Below are positions 9,838-23,587 of a stretch of 64,000 nt of DNA, piece after piece (positions within the stretch are counted from its first letter, which is position 1; every line of letters starts with the position of its first letter). The notes under the pieces were generated by a model. The model was not told the origin of the DNA. It saw only the letters and a program-made list of their open reading frames with translations, and did no database searches. Made by a program: the position numbers and the translations under genes. Location: the NCBI GenBank assembly GCA_023678885.1, contig CM042997.1, positions 28,402,064 through 28,466,063 on the forward strand. The letters run 5' to 3'. This stretch comes from Pogostemon cablin (taxonomy: Eukaryota; Streptophyta; Magnoliopsida; Lamiales; Lamiaceae).

Positions 9838-12800
9838 ATGTCTCCCTGCTTCGAAACCGCTGTGCTCGGTTCGTCGATCGCTTACCCCAACGCCGTCGTT
9901 TGGTCTGAAGAAAACTTGGTGGCGGTGGCTTCTGGCAATATCATTATAATTCTGGTAAGTTTTCTTTCCCGTCTTCATTTCAACGGTGACAATCTGTACT
10001 GATATAAGTTTCGGGTTGTATGATCAACGTGATTATTTTTCGGATTTCGGATGCTAGGTTTTGTTGATCGACATTGTGTATATAGATTCTTCTTATTCGC
10101 TTGACGATCGCGTTGTTTGCTTGTTTAGAGTCCTGCTAATCCTGGAGTTCGAGGTGTAATCACTGTTCCATCCTGTAAACCCTTCCCCCTTGGTGTAATT
10201 GATGATGGAGGTATATTTTTTTATTCAAAACAAATCTATTAGTATCAACTGTCAGTACTTTTCTCTTGCTTCCAAATTCGCTGTTTGTAGTTATCCTTTT
10301 GAGTAAGCGGCGTTGTTTTCATTTAATATATGTGTTGCAATTGCTAATTTGATTTAGTACAGGGCCGGATTCACTAAATGGATGCCTACTGCAATATCAT
10401 ATATCACGGGATAATCGTCCTTATGCTAGATCAATCTCTTGGTCTCCTACGGGTCTGGCTAATAATGCTGGGTACTAATATGATCTATTTTAGCCTTGGG
10501 CTTTTCGGAGCGTGACATTTATAATTGCACACTTGGATCTAATTTTTGCATTTATTTTAAATAAATCAGTTGTTTGCTTGCTGTTTGCACTAGCGGGGGA
10601 CGGGTAAAGCTCTACCGTTTTCCTTTCTGTGAGTTTTCTGTTGAGTGGATAGAGGTATGCAATTAATGAAACTTGGTTGCACTCTCCTTCTTTGATTGTT
10701 ACCATTTACAGATCTTTGACAATTTAATGTTATTTCTAAGTACATTTGGTAAATCATAGTTTTTTACTCCAATATTAGTGAATCTTTTACTGCTTCACAA
10801 ATTATAGGTTTTGGACATTTCTGAAATGCTGTACAAACATTTCAAGAATACCAACTTTGGGGAGTTTCAAATCGTGCCGACAGGATATTATGATGTAAGT
10901 GGTTGTTTCTCTTTCTTTTTTATTTTTGATGCCTGGCTTATGCTCCGATGGTATGTCCTACTTTACTATCCATTCACAGTTGCTCCTTGTTTCATTTGAG
11001 CTTCCTCTTATTCAGGTTATATCAAGACAAGATGATACAGATCATGAAGTTGCCAGTGACGGACCAGCCTCTGGCTTGCGAAAGAATTCTAAACGTAGGA
11101 GACAAGATGCTGATAATGTGTGAACCATCTATTGACCTTATTCCTCATATCTAGTTATTCAGTATTCATTATACACTTTTGGATCAGTAACATGTCTAAT
11201 ACTTTATTTGTCTTCACTTGGAGATTCTTTCTATGTATCAAGATTCATTAGAACCATTTTTCTGAAGATTTCCTGTTATATCAGGTTGCAGTTAAAGATC
11301 CTGACGATTTGAGCAAAGAGAGCCTTTGGCAGATTGTTCCTTGCTCTGTTGATAAAGTGATTCCTCAAGAGAAAAAGAGTAGACACGTTAATCTTCCATT
11401 GATAACAGCAGAACAGTATGCTTCTCGTAATGAAATGCTGATGTCACTTACTGTTTCTTGGTCCCCATTGTTAGAGACATCTGGGAGGAATGGTTTTGAT
11501 ATTCCTAGTAACTCTTCCAAATGCTGTTCTATTCTTGCTGTTGGAGGGAAGTGTGGTAGAATTTCATTCTGGAGAATTCCCCGACCTAAGTGCTATTCAA
11601 TTTATAACTCTAAGTTCTCAAATGAGGTTTCACTCGTTAGCATTTTGAAGGCACATGACACTTGGATCACTGCAATTTGTTGGGCTTTTTATGGGTCTAA
11701 TGTTTCAGATGCCCAATTGATATTGGCTACGGGAAGTTCTGATGGTGGGTGAGTACTTTGCCCGCATATGGATTGAACACTTAATTTATAAGCAGAAATT
11801 TGGGCAGCATCCATACAATTTCCATGTGATATCTTCATGATAGAGCTTTTTTGAATTTTTATGGAAAATTCTAGTTATGGTTTTTAATTTATGGACTATA
11901 TAGTTGAGGATTTCATATTTTGTGAAAACTATAACTATTTTGATTATTTCTACCATTCTTCTGTCCTAGAGTGAAGATATGGCGGGTAAATGGTGAAGAA
12001 TTGCTAATGTCATCAGAAATCATCTACAATTCCTGTACATTGTTGAAAGAGGTTAACATGTTATTTCAATTTCTGGATTTTATCCTTTCAAATTGTTATG
12101 CAAAGAATTTTAATCAAATCTTTATATTAAAAATTAGTGATTTTTCCTGTAATTAGGTAATGACTGTTGATTCTGCAACAGTCTCTGTACTTGCACTTAC
12201 TTTACCTTCACAATCACCATCAAAACTGCTCTTGGCTGCTGGCAAAGGTTCTGGATCGTTTGAATTGTGGACCCTTGACATGACCATCAACGAATTTGAA
12301 AAAGTTGGCTGTTATAATGCACATGATCGTATAGTAAGTCCTTACTCTTGTACTCTTCTTTTTACCTCTTGATTGATCATTGAACATTAATCTATCTATC
12401 TTAAATATAAACATCAGGTTACAGGTTTAGCTTGGGCTTTTGATGGCCGATGTTTGTACAGCTGCAGCCAGGTATTACACTCATTGTTAGATGGTATTTC
12501 ATGGCATATGTAGACCCATCTAAATTTGTGGGCCAAGTAGATTAGGTTTGATTCTAGTTTCTATGAATAGTTACAGTGAGATATTCTGGAACGTTTTTCC
12601 ATTTTATCAGAAGTTATCAGTTAATTTGAGTCAGTATGCATATATTGTTTCTCCTTAAAGATTTAATGCTGTGTTGGTTCTATCAGTGATAGGACATTAT
12701 GTTACTTTTGAGTTCTTTCTTCTATGCTCTCTTCTTGGTTGGGCATATCCAATTCCAGTTGTAGATAATGGGCATTCTTTTAAAAAATATTTTATAGTGT

Positions 12801-15800
12801 AGCACATTCAACTATGAGTCATTTTTTATGTAGACCCATATATTACACAAGCATTAATCACATATTGGTCAGGGTTTCAAGTGTTGCTTAAATCAGTCCT
12901 TGTCTGTGCCCTGTGGTTAAAAGGAGTATTAGTTTAGCAGATTCTGTAAAACTGATTCTGCTAATTTGTCTTGCTTTACTTAATGCTTCTTGAGTTATAT
13001 GAAGCTTTCAGTCAAGATAATGGCCATTGCTGCAAAGGCAAGAAAATCAATAATTCATTTACTTTTTGTTTTTCTTCAGGACAATTCTTTAAAGTGCTGG
13101 ATTTTTGTTGGAGATTCTCTATGTGAAGTGTCTCTTCCCTTGAATTCTCCTGGTTTGAAGAGCTCCCCGGATGTATGATTTTCCCTATTTGATCCCATCA
13201 TTTACAATTTTATTCTTGGACTAACAGGAAATCATGTACAGGTTCCTTGTGCATTTAACTCATGCTTTGGTCTGGCAATATCTCCTGGAAATTTGTCAAT
13301 TGCGGTGGTATCATTTTTCATCTCCCCTATCATTTCAGAAGATTTTTTGCAAATATAATCCTACTTTGTATTTTATTTACATGCCTGATTCTTACCCATT
13401 GTGAAATTCATCACTATGAAAATTTATGCTTCCACATGAGGCATTGGTAGCAACAATGGAAATGATAAACTGATGGAAACACCTGAAGTTATGGCACAAA
13501 GGTTTTTGACAATTTAAACGGATCACTAAATACGAAATTGTTCAAAAACTTTAGTCAATATGCAGAACAACATTGAAAATATAAGATCAGAAAAAAGCAG
13601 AAAAAATTGTATTTTGCTTACCTCCAATCAGAGGAATTATTCAAGAAAGTACTTGAAGAACCAAACTAGTGATTTGCCCATACAATTAGAAGACAATGAT
13701 TTATGGTTCTATGTACAGATTTTCAGTCTATTTTTCAATTTTGCACAATGTGTTCGAAATCCTTCTTCATACTTTGAAGCTAAAACTATCATCATGTTAA
13801 TATGCTGGTCCATACTCTGCCTATTTGGTTTTCATCTGCAGTTTCTGTTGTCACACTCCACTTCAGCATTAACTTAATCTTCCAAGCATCCTTCGCAGCT
13901 CTTTTCTATTTGTTAACTTGTTTAACTTTAAGTTGATCTTTGCAGTATATGAACCTCTTACCTGGGCTTCACTGTTCGCCACCTCAGTAGCTCACCTGCC
14001 TTATGCAGTATAGGCGACATTATAGCTATTGTATTGTATAGTATAGATGCATTGTGACTACGTATTGTATAGATGGTATTCCAGCAATTTTATTCAAATC
14101 CAGGCCTAAACAATTTGTTTTTCTTTTCAGGCTCGTGGATTTGATACTAATCTGTTAAATCCAATGTACCAGGGAAGGTGAGATTCCATACATCTGCCCC
14201 CCCCCCCCCCCCCCCCCTCCTCCTCTAGTTAATGGTTGTTGTGTGCGTTGTGTCAATATGCTTCGAAATACAGCATGTTGAATCTCTTCCTTTTTTGCAA
14301 GATGTCATGGATAAATGTTTATGCGATTAGTCTGCAAATACTAGTTAACATGCCCCCTTATGGAATGCTGCTAATTAAGCTCACTGTTTTAAAGTGTAGC
14401 AATTTCTGTTTCAAATTCTGGAGTAATGTTGAAACATCATAAAATTTTCAGATCTCATAAAGCAGCTGTTGAGTTCCTTTGGATTGGAGGGCAGCAACTG
14501 GACCTTTCCACCGCTACCTGTAAGGAGATAAATAATTTCAATTTTCCTGGATTCCCTGAGAAAGAACTGATTTGGTGGGAGATGAATATATTGTGGTCTC
14601 TGAGTCAGTATGAAAATCCCAGTAGGCTTCTGAACATTTGGGATGTCGTGGCAGCTTTCCTGGCGTTCAAGCATTCTTCACCTGAGTATATAGAGCATAT
14701 CCTATTGAAATGGTTGGCATCTTCTTTAAGGTCCCAATCTGGAATTTCTCCTACATTGTTTTTTGAATCCCTTGACTTGCTCAAGCTTTCTTCCCGTCAG
14801 TTGTACCTTATAAACATTATTAGCAGGCGTGTAATGCTAAAAGAAGATAATGTGGGTGTCAAAGAGCATAAGTTAGAAAAGTTAAATGATAGTAAAGAAC
14901 AGTTAAATTTATGGATGGAGTTGCTATTGAGAAGTGAAAAGGAAATCTTGGAAAGGCTTGTCAGTTTTAGTTTTTCTGCCACATTAAATCTACTGTCTGA
15001 TTCATCAACGGATTTCTCTCAAGATGAATGCTGGAGTCCTGAGGGATTGCCTCAAATGGAGCAGTGGGTTTCACAAAGTGGGAAAAATGTTAAGGCTCAT
15101 TCTAAATTCCTTGCAGAAGAAATTGGAATGGTTGATAAGAGGTAATGGCATTCTCTGCATTTGCACTTCTCAATTTTTGCTGTTCACTCTTCTCTCTCAA
15201 TGTATCTTGTTTTTTGTACCTTCTGTTTTCAAAATCTTGCTAGCTGTGTACCAAACTTAATCATTGGACACCTTGCAGAAAATTACTTTTTCTACGTTTT
15301 TGTATGCTCAATCTTTTACCCCAGACATCATTGTAATACTAATACTTTTTTTCTATGGTCTAATGTTTGTTTTTAGAGTTTAATGTTATCTCTTATAGTT
15401 ATTTTTTTTGGGTTCAGGAGACTACAGAAAATATTTGGGTATGTAGTGGATGAGCGGTGCAATTTTTGTTCATCAGTTGTTCCTTTTGAATCAACAGAAT
15501 ACGCTATTTGCTCTGGAGTAAACTTAGAGGATGGAATTAACCAGACACATAAGCTTGAAAGGTGTGCAGTTACTATGCAGATTCTTCCTACTAAACCCTC
15601 CTGGTATTGTATGTGTTGTCAAAGAAGGACCAGAAAGTTGGCACCTAGCATTTTGTTCAGTATGCCCAAATATCCTTCAGATTTCAAGTCTTTTCTAGTG
15701 TCTTCAGCTTACAAGGGAACCTCAACACCATATTGTCCATATTGTGGATTACTTCTACAAAGATTACAACCAGAGTATTCTCTATCGCCATCTCCAGTTT

Positions 15801-15802
15801 AA
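9838..15802 (+). CDS. TFIIIC90-like WD40 / zinc-finger protein
   Basis: Fifteen coding exons join in one frame with GT-AG introns: 9838-9954, 10129-10210, 10363-10471, 10570-10654, 10808-10894, 11016-11117, 11285-11748, 11970-12051, 12157-12333, 12418-12471, 13080-13172, 13242-13307, 14131-14177, 14452-15141, 15418-15802. They total 2640 nt and 879 aa. The N-terminal two thirds has WD40-type strands (SISWSPTGLA, CLLAVCTSGGRVKLY, ILATGSSDGG then VKIWRVNGEEL, VTGLAWAFDGRCLYSC). The C-terminus has a Cys-rich module, CNFC...CMCC...CPYCGLLL, resembling the zinc finger of human GTF3C4/TFIIIC90. A plant homologue is annotated as a transducin/WD40 protein (Arabidopsis At3g49400-like, from memory). 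The inferred role is as a nuclear subunit of the Pol III assembly factor TFIIIC that recognises tRNA gene promoters. The start was chosen at the first ATG of exon 1 (MSPCFETAVLGSSIAYPNA). A C21 run lies 20 nt into intron 13. Confidence 0.88.
14197..14217. repeat. Poly-C run of 21 in intron 13
   Basis: Twenty-one consecutive C residues, followed by TCCTCCTC, begin about 20 nt after the exon 13 donor (AAG|GTGAGA). On the opposite strand this is G21. Confidence 0.95.
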
Positions 15803-17160
15803 AACAGAGTTTTCCTACTTAATTGAAGTATGTTTTATGTTAAAGAGAAGCCCAACTCTCTATCTGGTGCATTGAATCAGTGGCAAAAACTTGGTTTTGC
15901 ATGCTAAAGAGCATTAGATATCTGTTGGGGTATTAAATGCACGATTGCATGTCATTGCAGAACATGTAAAGGCAACCTTTCTTGTATCCGGTGCTCAAAG
16001 GTACAACTCCAATGTTATCAGTGAAAATGAGTTTTTAACTTAGTTTTGGCATATGATCCGGTATGTGGATAGATACTCAAACTTTACTGTTACTGCAGGA
16101 TTTTTGAGATTTGACCTCTCTTTTTGTCTTGCAACTGTAATATACTCATATTTGTTCAACTTGGAAACAGTGTAGAATTCACAATGTTTGAAATCAATTT
16201 TTCAACATTCTTACAGATTCAACTCCAAAACTGCTGTGGGAGGATATGGAGCCTCACCTTCCATGTGTCTGTAATCATAGGATCATCGTGCTGATGGGAA
16301 TACCTCTGTGTGATCTGCAATACGAAAACAGAGGGTGGTTCTATTTATTGGACTACCTTTGTGGCACAAGTGTCAGCTAATCTTGAGGCTCTTTAAGATA
16401 CTCTCTATACTTCCCATATATGTCCATTGTTCTTTTGGTTAATTTGATCTCAGTAATGCCAGCCGCATAAAATGAAAATATTATCATGAAGCTCTTATGT
16501 GTGCAGGATGGATCACATTTGGCCCCTTATGTTTCAGGTGAAATTAGCATATCACCCATAGAGTTCTTTATTTGCAAGATTCACCCAAAAGGTGTGTTTC
16601 AAACGTCTACTTTATATTCTTTTTTGTCAACTGATTTTAATCATGAAAAGAGCTGGAGAGAGATAAGTCTTGTATTTAGGTGGTAATTGCCATTCTTGTT
16701 CTAATCACACTTAGTTGAGAAATCTTTGCATAATTTAGGGTCCTTGATCTAGATTTTTTTTTTAGCAGAACTGACTTGAATTTGGTCAATGAATATGGTG
16801 TTAAACTTGAGTAGATTAGAATACTATAAAATGTTGCATGGTGAAGGTTGCATCATTGAATATATTCTGTAAATGGAAAAGTCTCACCTACCATCTACGT
16901 CAGGAGAATATTCGAATTATAGTGGTTGCTGTTAGATATTTTTTATAGCAGGTTGACAAATAAATACTTGATTTACATTCAATTTTAGTGTGCTGATATA
17001 CTGAGAACCTGATGGTTGAATCATTTAATTAGGGGGAATATAACTTCTGTAAGTTAGGTTGTTGTGATAGCTATTTGGTTGAGTTCATAAGTAAATATGC
17101 AGGTTAATAAAACTATTAATTGCGTGAAATAAGTGACGGAGTATTTTCTTAATTTTTCAT
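15803..17160. other. 3' flank of the TFIIIC90-like gene and spacer
   Basis: 15803 to about 16700 is moderately AT-rich and probably holds the 3' UTR. A splice-like piece (CATTGCAG at about 15953, GTACAACT at about 16000) suggests an intron-containing UTR or a lost terminal exon, but no coding frame supports one. 16700-17160 is featureless. Confidence 0.45.
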
Positions 17161-17162
17161 TA

Positions 17163-17345
17163 AGGCAAAAGCTCCTGTGCGTCCGGGGACACGGAAAGAT
17201 GCTCCGTGTCCCCATGTGAACACAACCCTCCCCTCCAATCCTATTTAAACATATGTATTGCTAGGGGTTTAAATTGTAAAGGAGCATGAAAATTGTAAAG
17301 GCGCACGGAATGTGTTCCGTGCACCCGGGTGCACAAGAGCCTCAC
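17163..17345 (+). mobile_element. Short non-autonomous repeat with hairpin ends, copy 1
   Basis: Near the left end is a perfect hairpin: GGGGACACGGA (17185-17195), a 7-nt loop, then TCCGTGTCCCC (17203-17213). Near the right end is the 16-bp palindrome GTGCACCCGGGTGCAC (17319-17334). An inverted copy lies at 55318-55482, sharing both ends and the middle (AATTCATAGATTTAAATAG in that copy against its complement here). It is therefore a dispersed repeat. The superfamily is unknown. Confidence 0.7.
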
Positions 17346-20300
17346 TCAAAATAAAAGTCAGCATCATTACAATTAGAGTGTAGATTCACTTATTTTTAAT
17401 AATTAAATTTTGTTCAATTGGAATTTTAGTGAGACAACTATCAAAACACATAAACCCATATAAAGCATGGTGAAGTTTTTAAGTGGAATTTTTCGAGTGT
17501 AAAATTTATATGAAAAGATTCAATAGAATAGAATATACCCACTCACGTCATACGTATATAATGGCCTTTAAAAGTCATGGAAAAAGACAATTGAATATAG
17601 ATTATGTTGCTCTTAAGTTGGGATTATATTTTAATAGTGCTCAATTTCAGGTACTAGCACTACATTAAACTTTGTAGTGGGGTATGATAATCGCAATAAA
17701 GTAACTTTCTCTACTATTCTAGCCTATTCATGTAGCATCATTGTAGACTCTTTTTTTTTTCCTTTTAATATTGTTTACAGATTAATACTAAGAAATTCAA
17801 TTTTCGAAAATACAAGAACTTCATTAAAAAAATTCATAAATTGAATTACACGTGGCTCTGAACATCGTATTTGAATGATATACTAGTACTTGCTAGTAAT
17901 TAAACACACTCACAAAATTAAAAATAAAATATTTTACTATTATCTTGCACGGTGGGCTTCCTCCAAATAGCTATTATTCATTACTTTCTTTCGCCTAATA
18001 CATGAATTCATATTTATTACTTTTGTTCGTACTAAAAACAAATTACACCTCAAATAAGGATAAATCCTAAACTCTAAATCTCACAATAAATTTTAATTTT
18101 AAAATTATTACTCATTTATAACTTACCCAATTTATTTATTTATTATTCAAAAATACGAAACTACCTCTTAAACAAATAAAAAATTAACTACTACTATTTC
18201 ATAATTTTGTATCTACAGAAATTTACTGTGGGAAGATGGAGTAATTAATTAATTTAATTTGGTTCTTTCACTGCCCAATTGTCAGCTATAAGGCTTGGTG
18301 AAGTAGTTTTAGGAATATTGACTGATAATTTATTTATATCGCTAAAGCTTTCTCTTCTTGAATATTTTGGTTTTACTTTTACATTAGCTTCCAACCTTAT
18401 TTATTTTCTTTTAAAATAAGATATATATGCATTTTTAAGTTAATGCATTAATTTATTAAAATCATCTTCTCAAGACACTCCCAATTTTTTATTTAATTTT
18501 TCAATCTCCCACCAAATACCCAAATATATTCCCACGTATATTCTTGGACTCCTATGAGATAATCTAAAATGACATAATTTGATTTCTATTAATTATAAAA
18601 TACATGTGTATATTAAATCTAGAACTATTTTATGACTCAACTTCTTGCTACATAGTTTCGTACAAAAATTTATCTTAACTATTGAAATTTAAATTCCATT
18701 AATTATAAAATATACGTGTCTATATTCAATTTAGAACTATTTCATGACTCGACCTGTATATATGTGGATAGGATAGATGCTTGTGGATATTCTATCAATT
18801 ACAATTCACCTTATATAGCAACTATTAAAGCAACTGTTATATCATATATATTTTTAAATAGAAGCATGTTTTGTGACATTTATTTCCCTTTCATCGACTC
18901 CCTTTCTCGTGCCATTTTAATGATACGATATTAATTGCTCATCATCTTGACAAGTAATATCAACATTGGCTACATCTATTGAATTAATTTCTCAAGAAGC
19001 CCAATAAAAAATCCATGTTTATCCACGGGTGAGATTAAAAGTTGTTAGACAAAGAGGGCCCACTTGAAAACAAAGTCTCCTCTCCTCACATTATGCTCGT
19101 ATTTTAATATGCATTTCACAGATGATAATTAATTAAGCTCCATCAAAGTTTAGTGGTCCACTAATTAACTATTTCTTAGTTGGTGGATATCATTAATTAA
19201 TTTTAATGGAGTGGGCTAAATTATGTACGAAATGTTGTTATTAATTTGAAGTGTAATTTCCTATTTCTTCTAGACATGTACATTGACGTGGTTGGTATAA
19301 AAGGGTAAATCGGAAATAAATTAATAAGTAAATTAATTTTTTTTTCTTTTTGACTTTCCTAATTCAAGATAAAATAAGATACGTGATCAGTTAGAGTTGA
19401 ATTTTGTGTACGTAAAATATATTTATATTTATTGTAGGTGTGACGACCAATTTCCCACAAAAATATTAAAATTAGTCGTGAAGGAAATTTTTTAGATGAA
19501 ACTAAATAAAATAAACTTTTAAATATATTAGTAAAGATTTTGGACGTATCATAATTTAAATACATTGTAGCGGAAGATTAAATTCTTTAATTTTTTTAAG
19601 ACATAAATATGATTAAAAAAATATATCTAAATAAGATTACTTCAGATGAAATTTTAACTATGAAACAATCATATATCATAAATTACATCTTCACTCATTG
19701 CCTTTCTCCATACTTCATTTTAATCTGATAAATATTAACGAACGGAATGAGCAAACACAATTCAGTAGATTTTTTTTTATAAAAAATTAATGAAAGTGAG
19801 CTTGAATTATCCTCTAAAAGTACTTTCACGACTTTATATTATTACATGATAATTAAAATTCACAATTTTTCATGACTTTCTTTTTCTATTTTCAATATTG
19901 ATTTTTTAGACCGATTCATTTAAAAGAGATCATTCATGGAATCTACCTACTATTACAAATACAACATTTGTCAAATAAGTATCTTATGAGAAATTTGAAA
20001 CCATCGATACAAATACGTAAATTATGCTAAACTACAATTAATTAAAAGACTCGATGACCAAAGAGAGATTTTATTATATCTTAAAACGGACAAATCAACC
20101 ACATTCAAGGAAAAATAAAAATATTTTGTTGGCTTGTATAATTATGGAGTATAGTAATAGTAGAGCCAAAAGTAGAAAAAGGAGTAGGAATAACGAATAA
20201 AAACAACTCAAAAACAGCTAAACAAGGTTAAGGGTTTTGTTGTGTTTTATTATCTACTTTCTTTAATTAGGTTTAATCACATAATTAGAAACTTTCTTGA

Positions 20301-21982
20301 TACCACCTAATCTCTCATTTCCGACCCTTGACAATAATAAATTCACACTCCTACATTGCCCTAGCTACCCCATCCCCACCTTACCCCACTCAAATTAATT
20401 TTGAATTTTTGTTAAATATCTTTGCATGATTAAATATTACTATATATTTGGTAATTTAAGTGTCCAAAGTTAATTAGTCATTATGCATGCCAAATAAGAA
20501 TGAATTGTTTCTATAAGAATGTTTGGTTCTAGGTTGAAAACGATTTTAGGTTTTGAAAACATATTTTAGTTGAGTTTATTAAAGTTATATACATCTCCAC
20601 GTGCTACAATTTCTTTTAATTCATTATTATTCACCTTTCTTTCAAACTATCTCATTAATTTTTATTTTTATTTTCAATTTTTACGCTTCTCATCTCTTCT
20701 ATTAAATTAATAAATAATTTTTAGGCATATATCACTCATCTCTGGCACATTTAATATTATATAAAGTTTATTTTAGCATTTAGAAAACTCAAAACAATAT
20801 AGATTATTACCATTTATTTTTTAAAATTTTTAAAAATCGATTTTCAACATCCGCTAAATTAGAAATAAACATAGCCTAAACAAAACTGTGCAAGTACATG
20901 AATAAACAATTGTAAGACAAAAGTGTGTGAAATAACTATTCATATATATTTTAATTTTTAAGCATGTTAACAGAAGAAAAAGAATTACGCACGAGATAAA
21001 CAAAGTTAATGAGGTTGTAGTTATCAATCACGCGACACAAATCATTTAATTACTAGTTAACTTCTAATAAAGACAAATTAATATTTCTATTTTATTGATG
21101 CTGATGTCCGACTTTGAAACGACGCCGTTTGTATTGAACTAGGCACGTGTTCAATATTTACAAGCTTGAATACTTTTCTTTTTTTCCTAAATAAATTCTG
21201 TTATACTCCAAAAATACTCCATTTCGAGATAAACCGTAATTATTGTATGGTTTCGAATTATTTATGGGGAATTTTATTTTTAATTTTTAAATCTTTTTTA
21301 TGTGGTTTATACTCTATTTGGTACATTCAAGTAGACTTGGGCATAATTTGATTATAATCGAAAAATCGATCCGATCGAACCAAATTTGAAAGAATCCGGT
21401 TATTTTTGTTTTTTTATCCGATAATGAGTATAAATACATTTCTTATTCTTTTTATGTAAATAAAAAAAAATTGTTCAACTTCGATTAAAATTTTATTTAT
21501 TTAATAAAAAACAAAATAAAATAAAAGCGGTGGTAGTATGGTACCATAACACTGATGCCTTTCTCAAGAAAAAAATATAAATTGTCAGTAATCAGTGGAT
21601 AAAGACTGGGAGCATCTTATTATATTGACAAAAATGTCCTTCACAAAATGCCATTTTACACGTGGCACTTCTCTGCCCATTGCCTGCACGCGGAAAATAG
21701 TACACCCCCCCCCCCCCCTCATTCATGTCTTATACTAATGCCCATCCTAATCTCCTATGCATACATAATGTATGTATGTATATGTATGTATGGACAAAAA
21801 CACAATATATTACTCAACTTTGCTTTCTTAACAAATTAAATTTTTTTATTCTTAAATCCGTTTGTGATTTTTATAGTAAGTGTTGGATTTCTAAGGTATC
21901 TTCTTTTAGATTTTCATAAACTCAATATATATTTCCTTAGAGTAATAAATATTTTATGTTTAAGATATAGTATAATCGAATA

Positions 21983-22082
21983 TTTCATTTAATAGTATTA
22001 AAGTTAAGAATTTAGCTACTCTCTCCATTTGCTTTCATTTAATAGTATTAAAGTTAAGAATTTAGCTACTCTCTCCATTTGC
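21983..22082. repeat. 50-bp tandem duplication
   Basis: The unit TTTCATTTAATAGTATTAAA... ending CTCTCCATTTGC occurs twice in succession with no difference seen (21983-22032 and 22033-22082). The identity implies a recent slippage or duplication. The end CTCTCCATTTGCCCGTAGAAGTA resembles a Stowaway terminus. Confidence 0.85.
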
Positions 22083-23552
22083 CCGTAGAAGTATGCTTTT
22101 TTATCTCTATATTTACTACATTTATATTTGCCCATGAGAGTCAATGTACTTTATTTTAAATTTTTATTTTCTACTTTGATATATCTTTACAATTGATTTG
22201 AATGTATGTATAAATTCGATTTATATTGAGTTAATAATATTCCATGAGTCTTAAAATTTTTTTAAGAAAATAATAAAGTTTACACACTAATTATACTTAA
22301 TTAAAGGTGCTTAATTATCTTTCAAATCCTTTAGTTAAAATTAGGGGCTGGTGTATTACAACTTAAGTAGGCAAGGTAAGTTACCATATATCTCATGAAA
22401 TTAATAAAAAATTAAGGCTATTCTCATTATTATTCTTTGTTTACTACATTTTTAATTCTTACTAATCCACATAATAATTTTACTGAATCAAACACCCTAT
22501 GGATGTATAAAAATATTTATTTTAGTAAATTTTCTCTTTAATTCAATCCTCTCTTAAAAAATTAAAAAGTAATATAATTATATATATAACCTCATTAGAT
22601 TATTGATCAAATTTACAAACTTTAACAAAACTATTCTTAGTTAAATTTCACTAATTTTGTTGAATTTCAAATTAACTACTCGTATATTTTACCTTTTGTT
22701 TTCAAACTACAGTAACCCTCAACAAACCTGAACTTTTATTTAATTGATTTCAATACAATTGTAAAAGTTTTGAATTGGAAATGCTAGCTTATTACTATAT
22801 GGTTCAATGAAGTAGAAAAAATTTAAACTTGAAAATGGATGATGGGACGTAGTAAACATGATATGCTTAATGTTAAACATGAATGCATACATACATAGAC
22901 ACATCAATCTTAATGAGATGATGATCAATGATGCAGCCATGATTTCTTATTATTAAGGAACATCAAATAATACATTATTAAATAGTGAGAGAGGGGTGAT
23001 TGTAAAGTCAGCCAGTAGGTAGGGTCCCCTGTCCTAACCAAATATTGTCTCGTTAATAATGAGGTATTAGGTACTAGGGATGGAAATTTGTAAATTTGTG
23101 GGCTTCTTATTTAATTAAATTTACAAACTTAATTAATCTGATTGAAGTGGGATAATGTCCATAGTAAAGAGGACATAATACTAAAATAATTATCATACAA
23201 CTCAAATTAATTACCTAATTAAAGATTGGATAATTTGAAGTGTGGTGATAAGAGGAGATAATAATATGAATAATTAATTCTAAACATCTATGAATTATTT
23301 AATATTTATATTCTTGAAAATGCTAACAATATTGACTTCTAAACTATTTAACTAAATACATTGAAAATATATAAATTTTAATAAAATATTAATATCATTA
23401 TTAATTTCCATTGCTACTTGCAAAATCTAGCCTTGCTCGGCATGAGCAATTTGAATTGATTTTGCCCTTTTCATAAAAAAAAAAACGTGTCAAGAAATTT
23501 ATATTTATAAAATAATTATATATATACATATATGATGAATATTTATTAAACC

Positions 23553-23586
<34 letters not shown>
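23553..23586. repeat. AAT microsatellite
   Basis: About eleven uninterrupted AAT units. Confidence 0.95.

Positions 23587-23587
<1 letters not shown>

Noticed and set aside
15950..16010. Possible extra exon after the TFIIIC90-like stop (CATTGCAG ... AAAG|GTAC)
   Set aside because: The in-frame TAA at 15800-15802 ends the protein after the conserved zinc-binding module. The later splice-like signals may be 3' UTR or chance.
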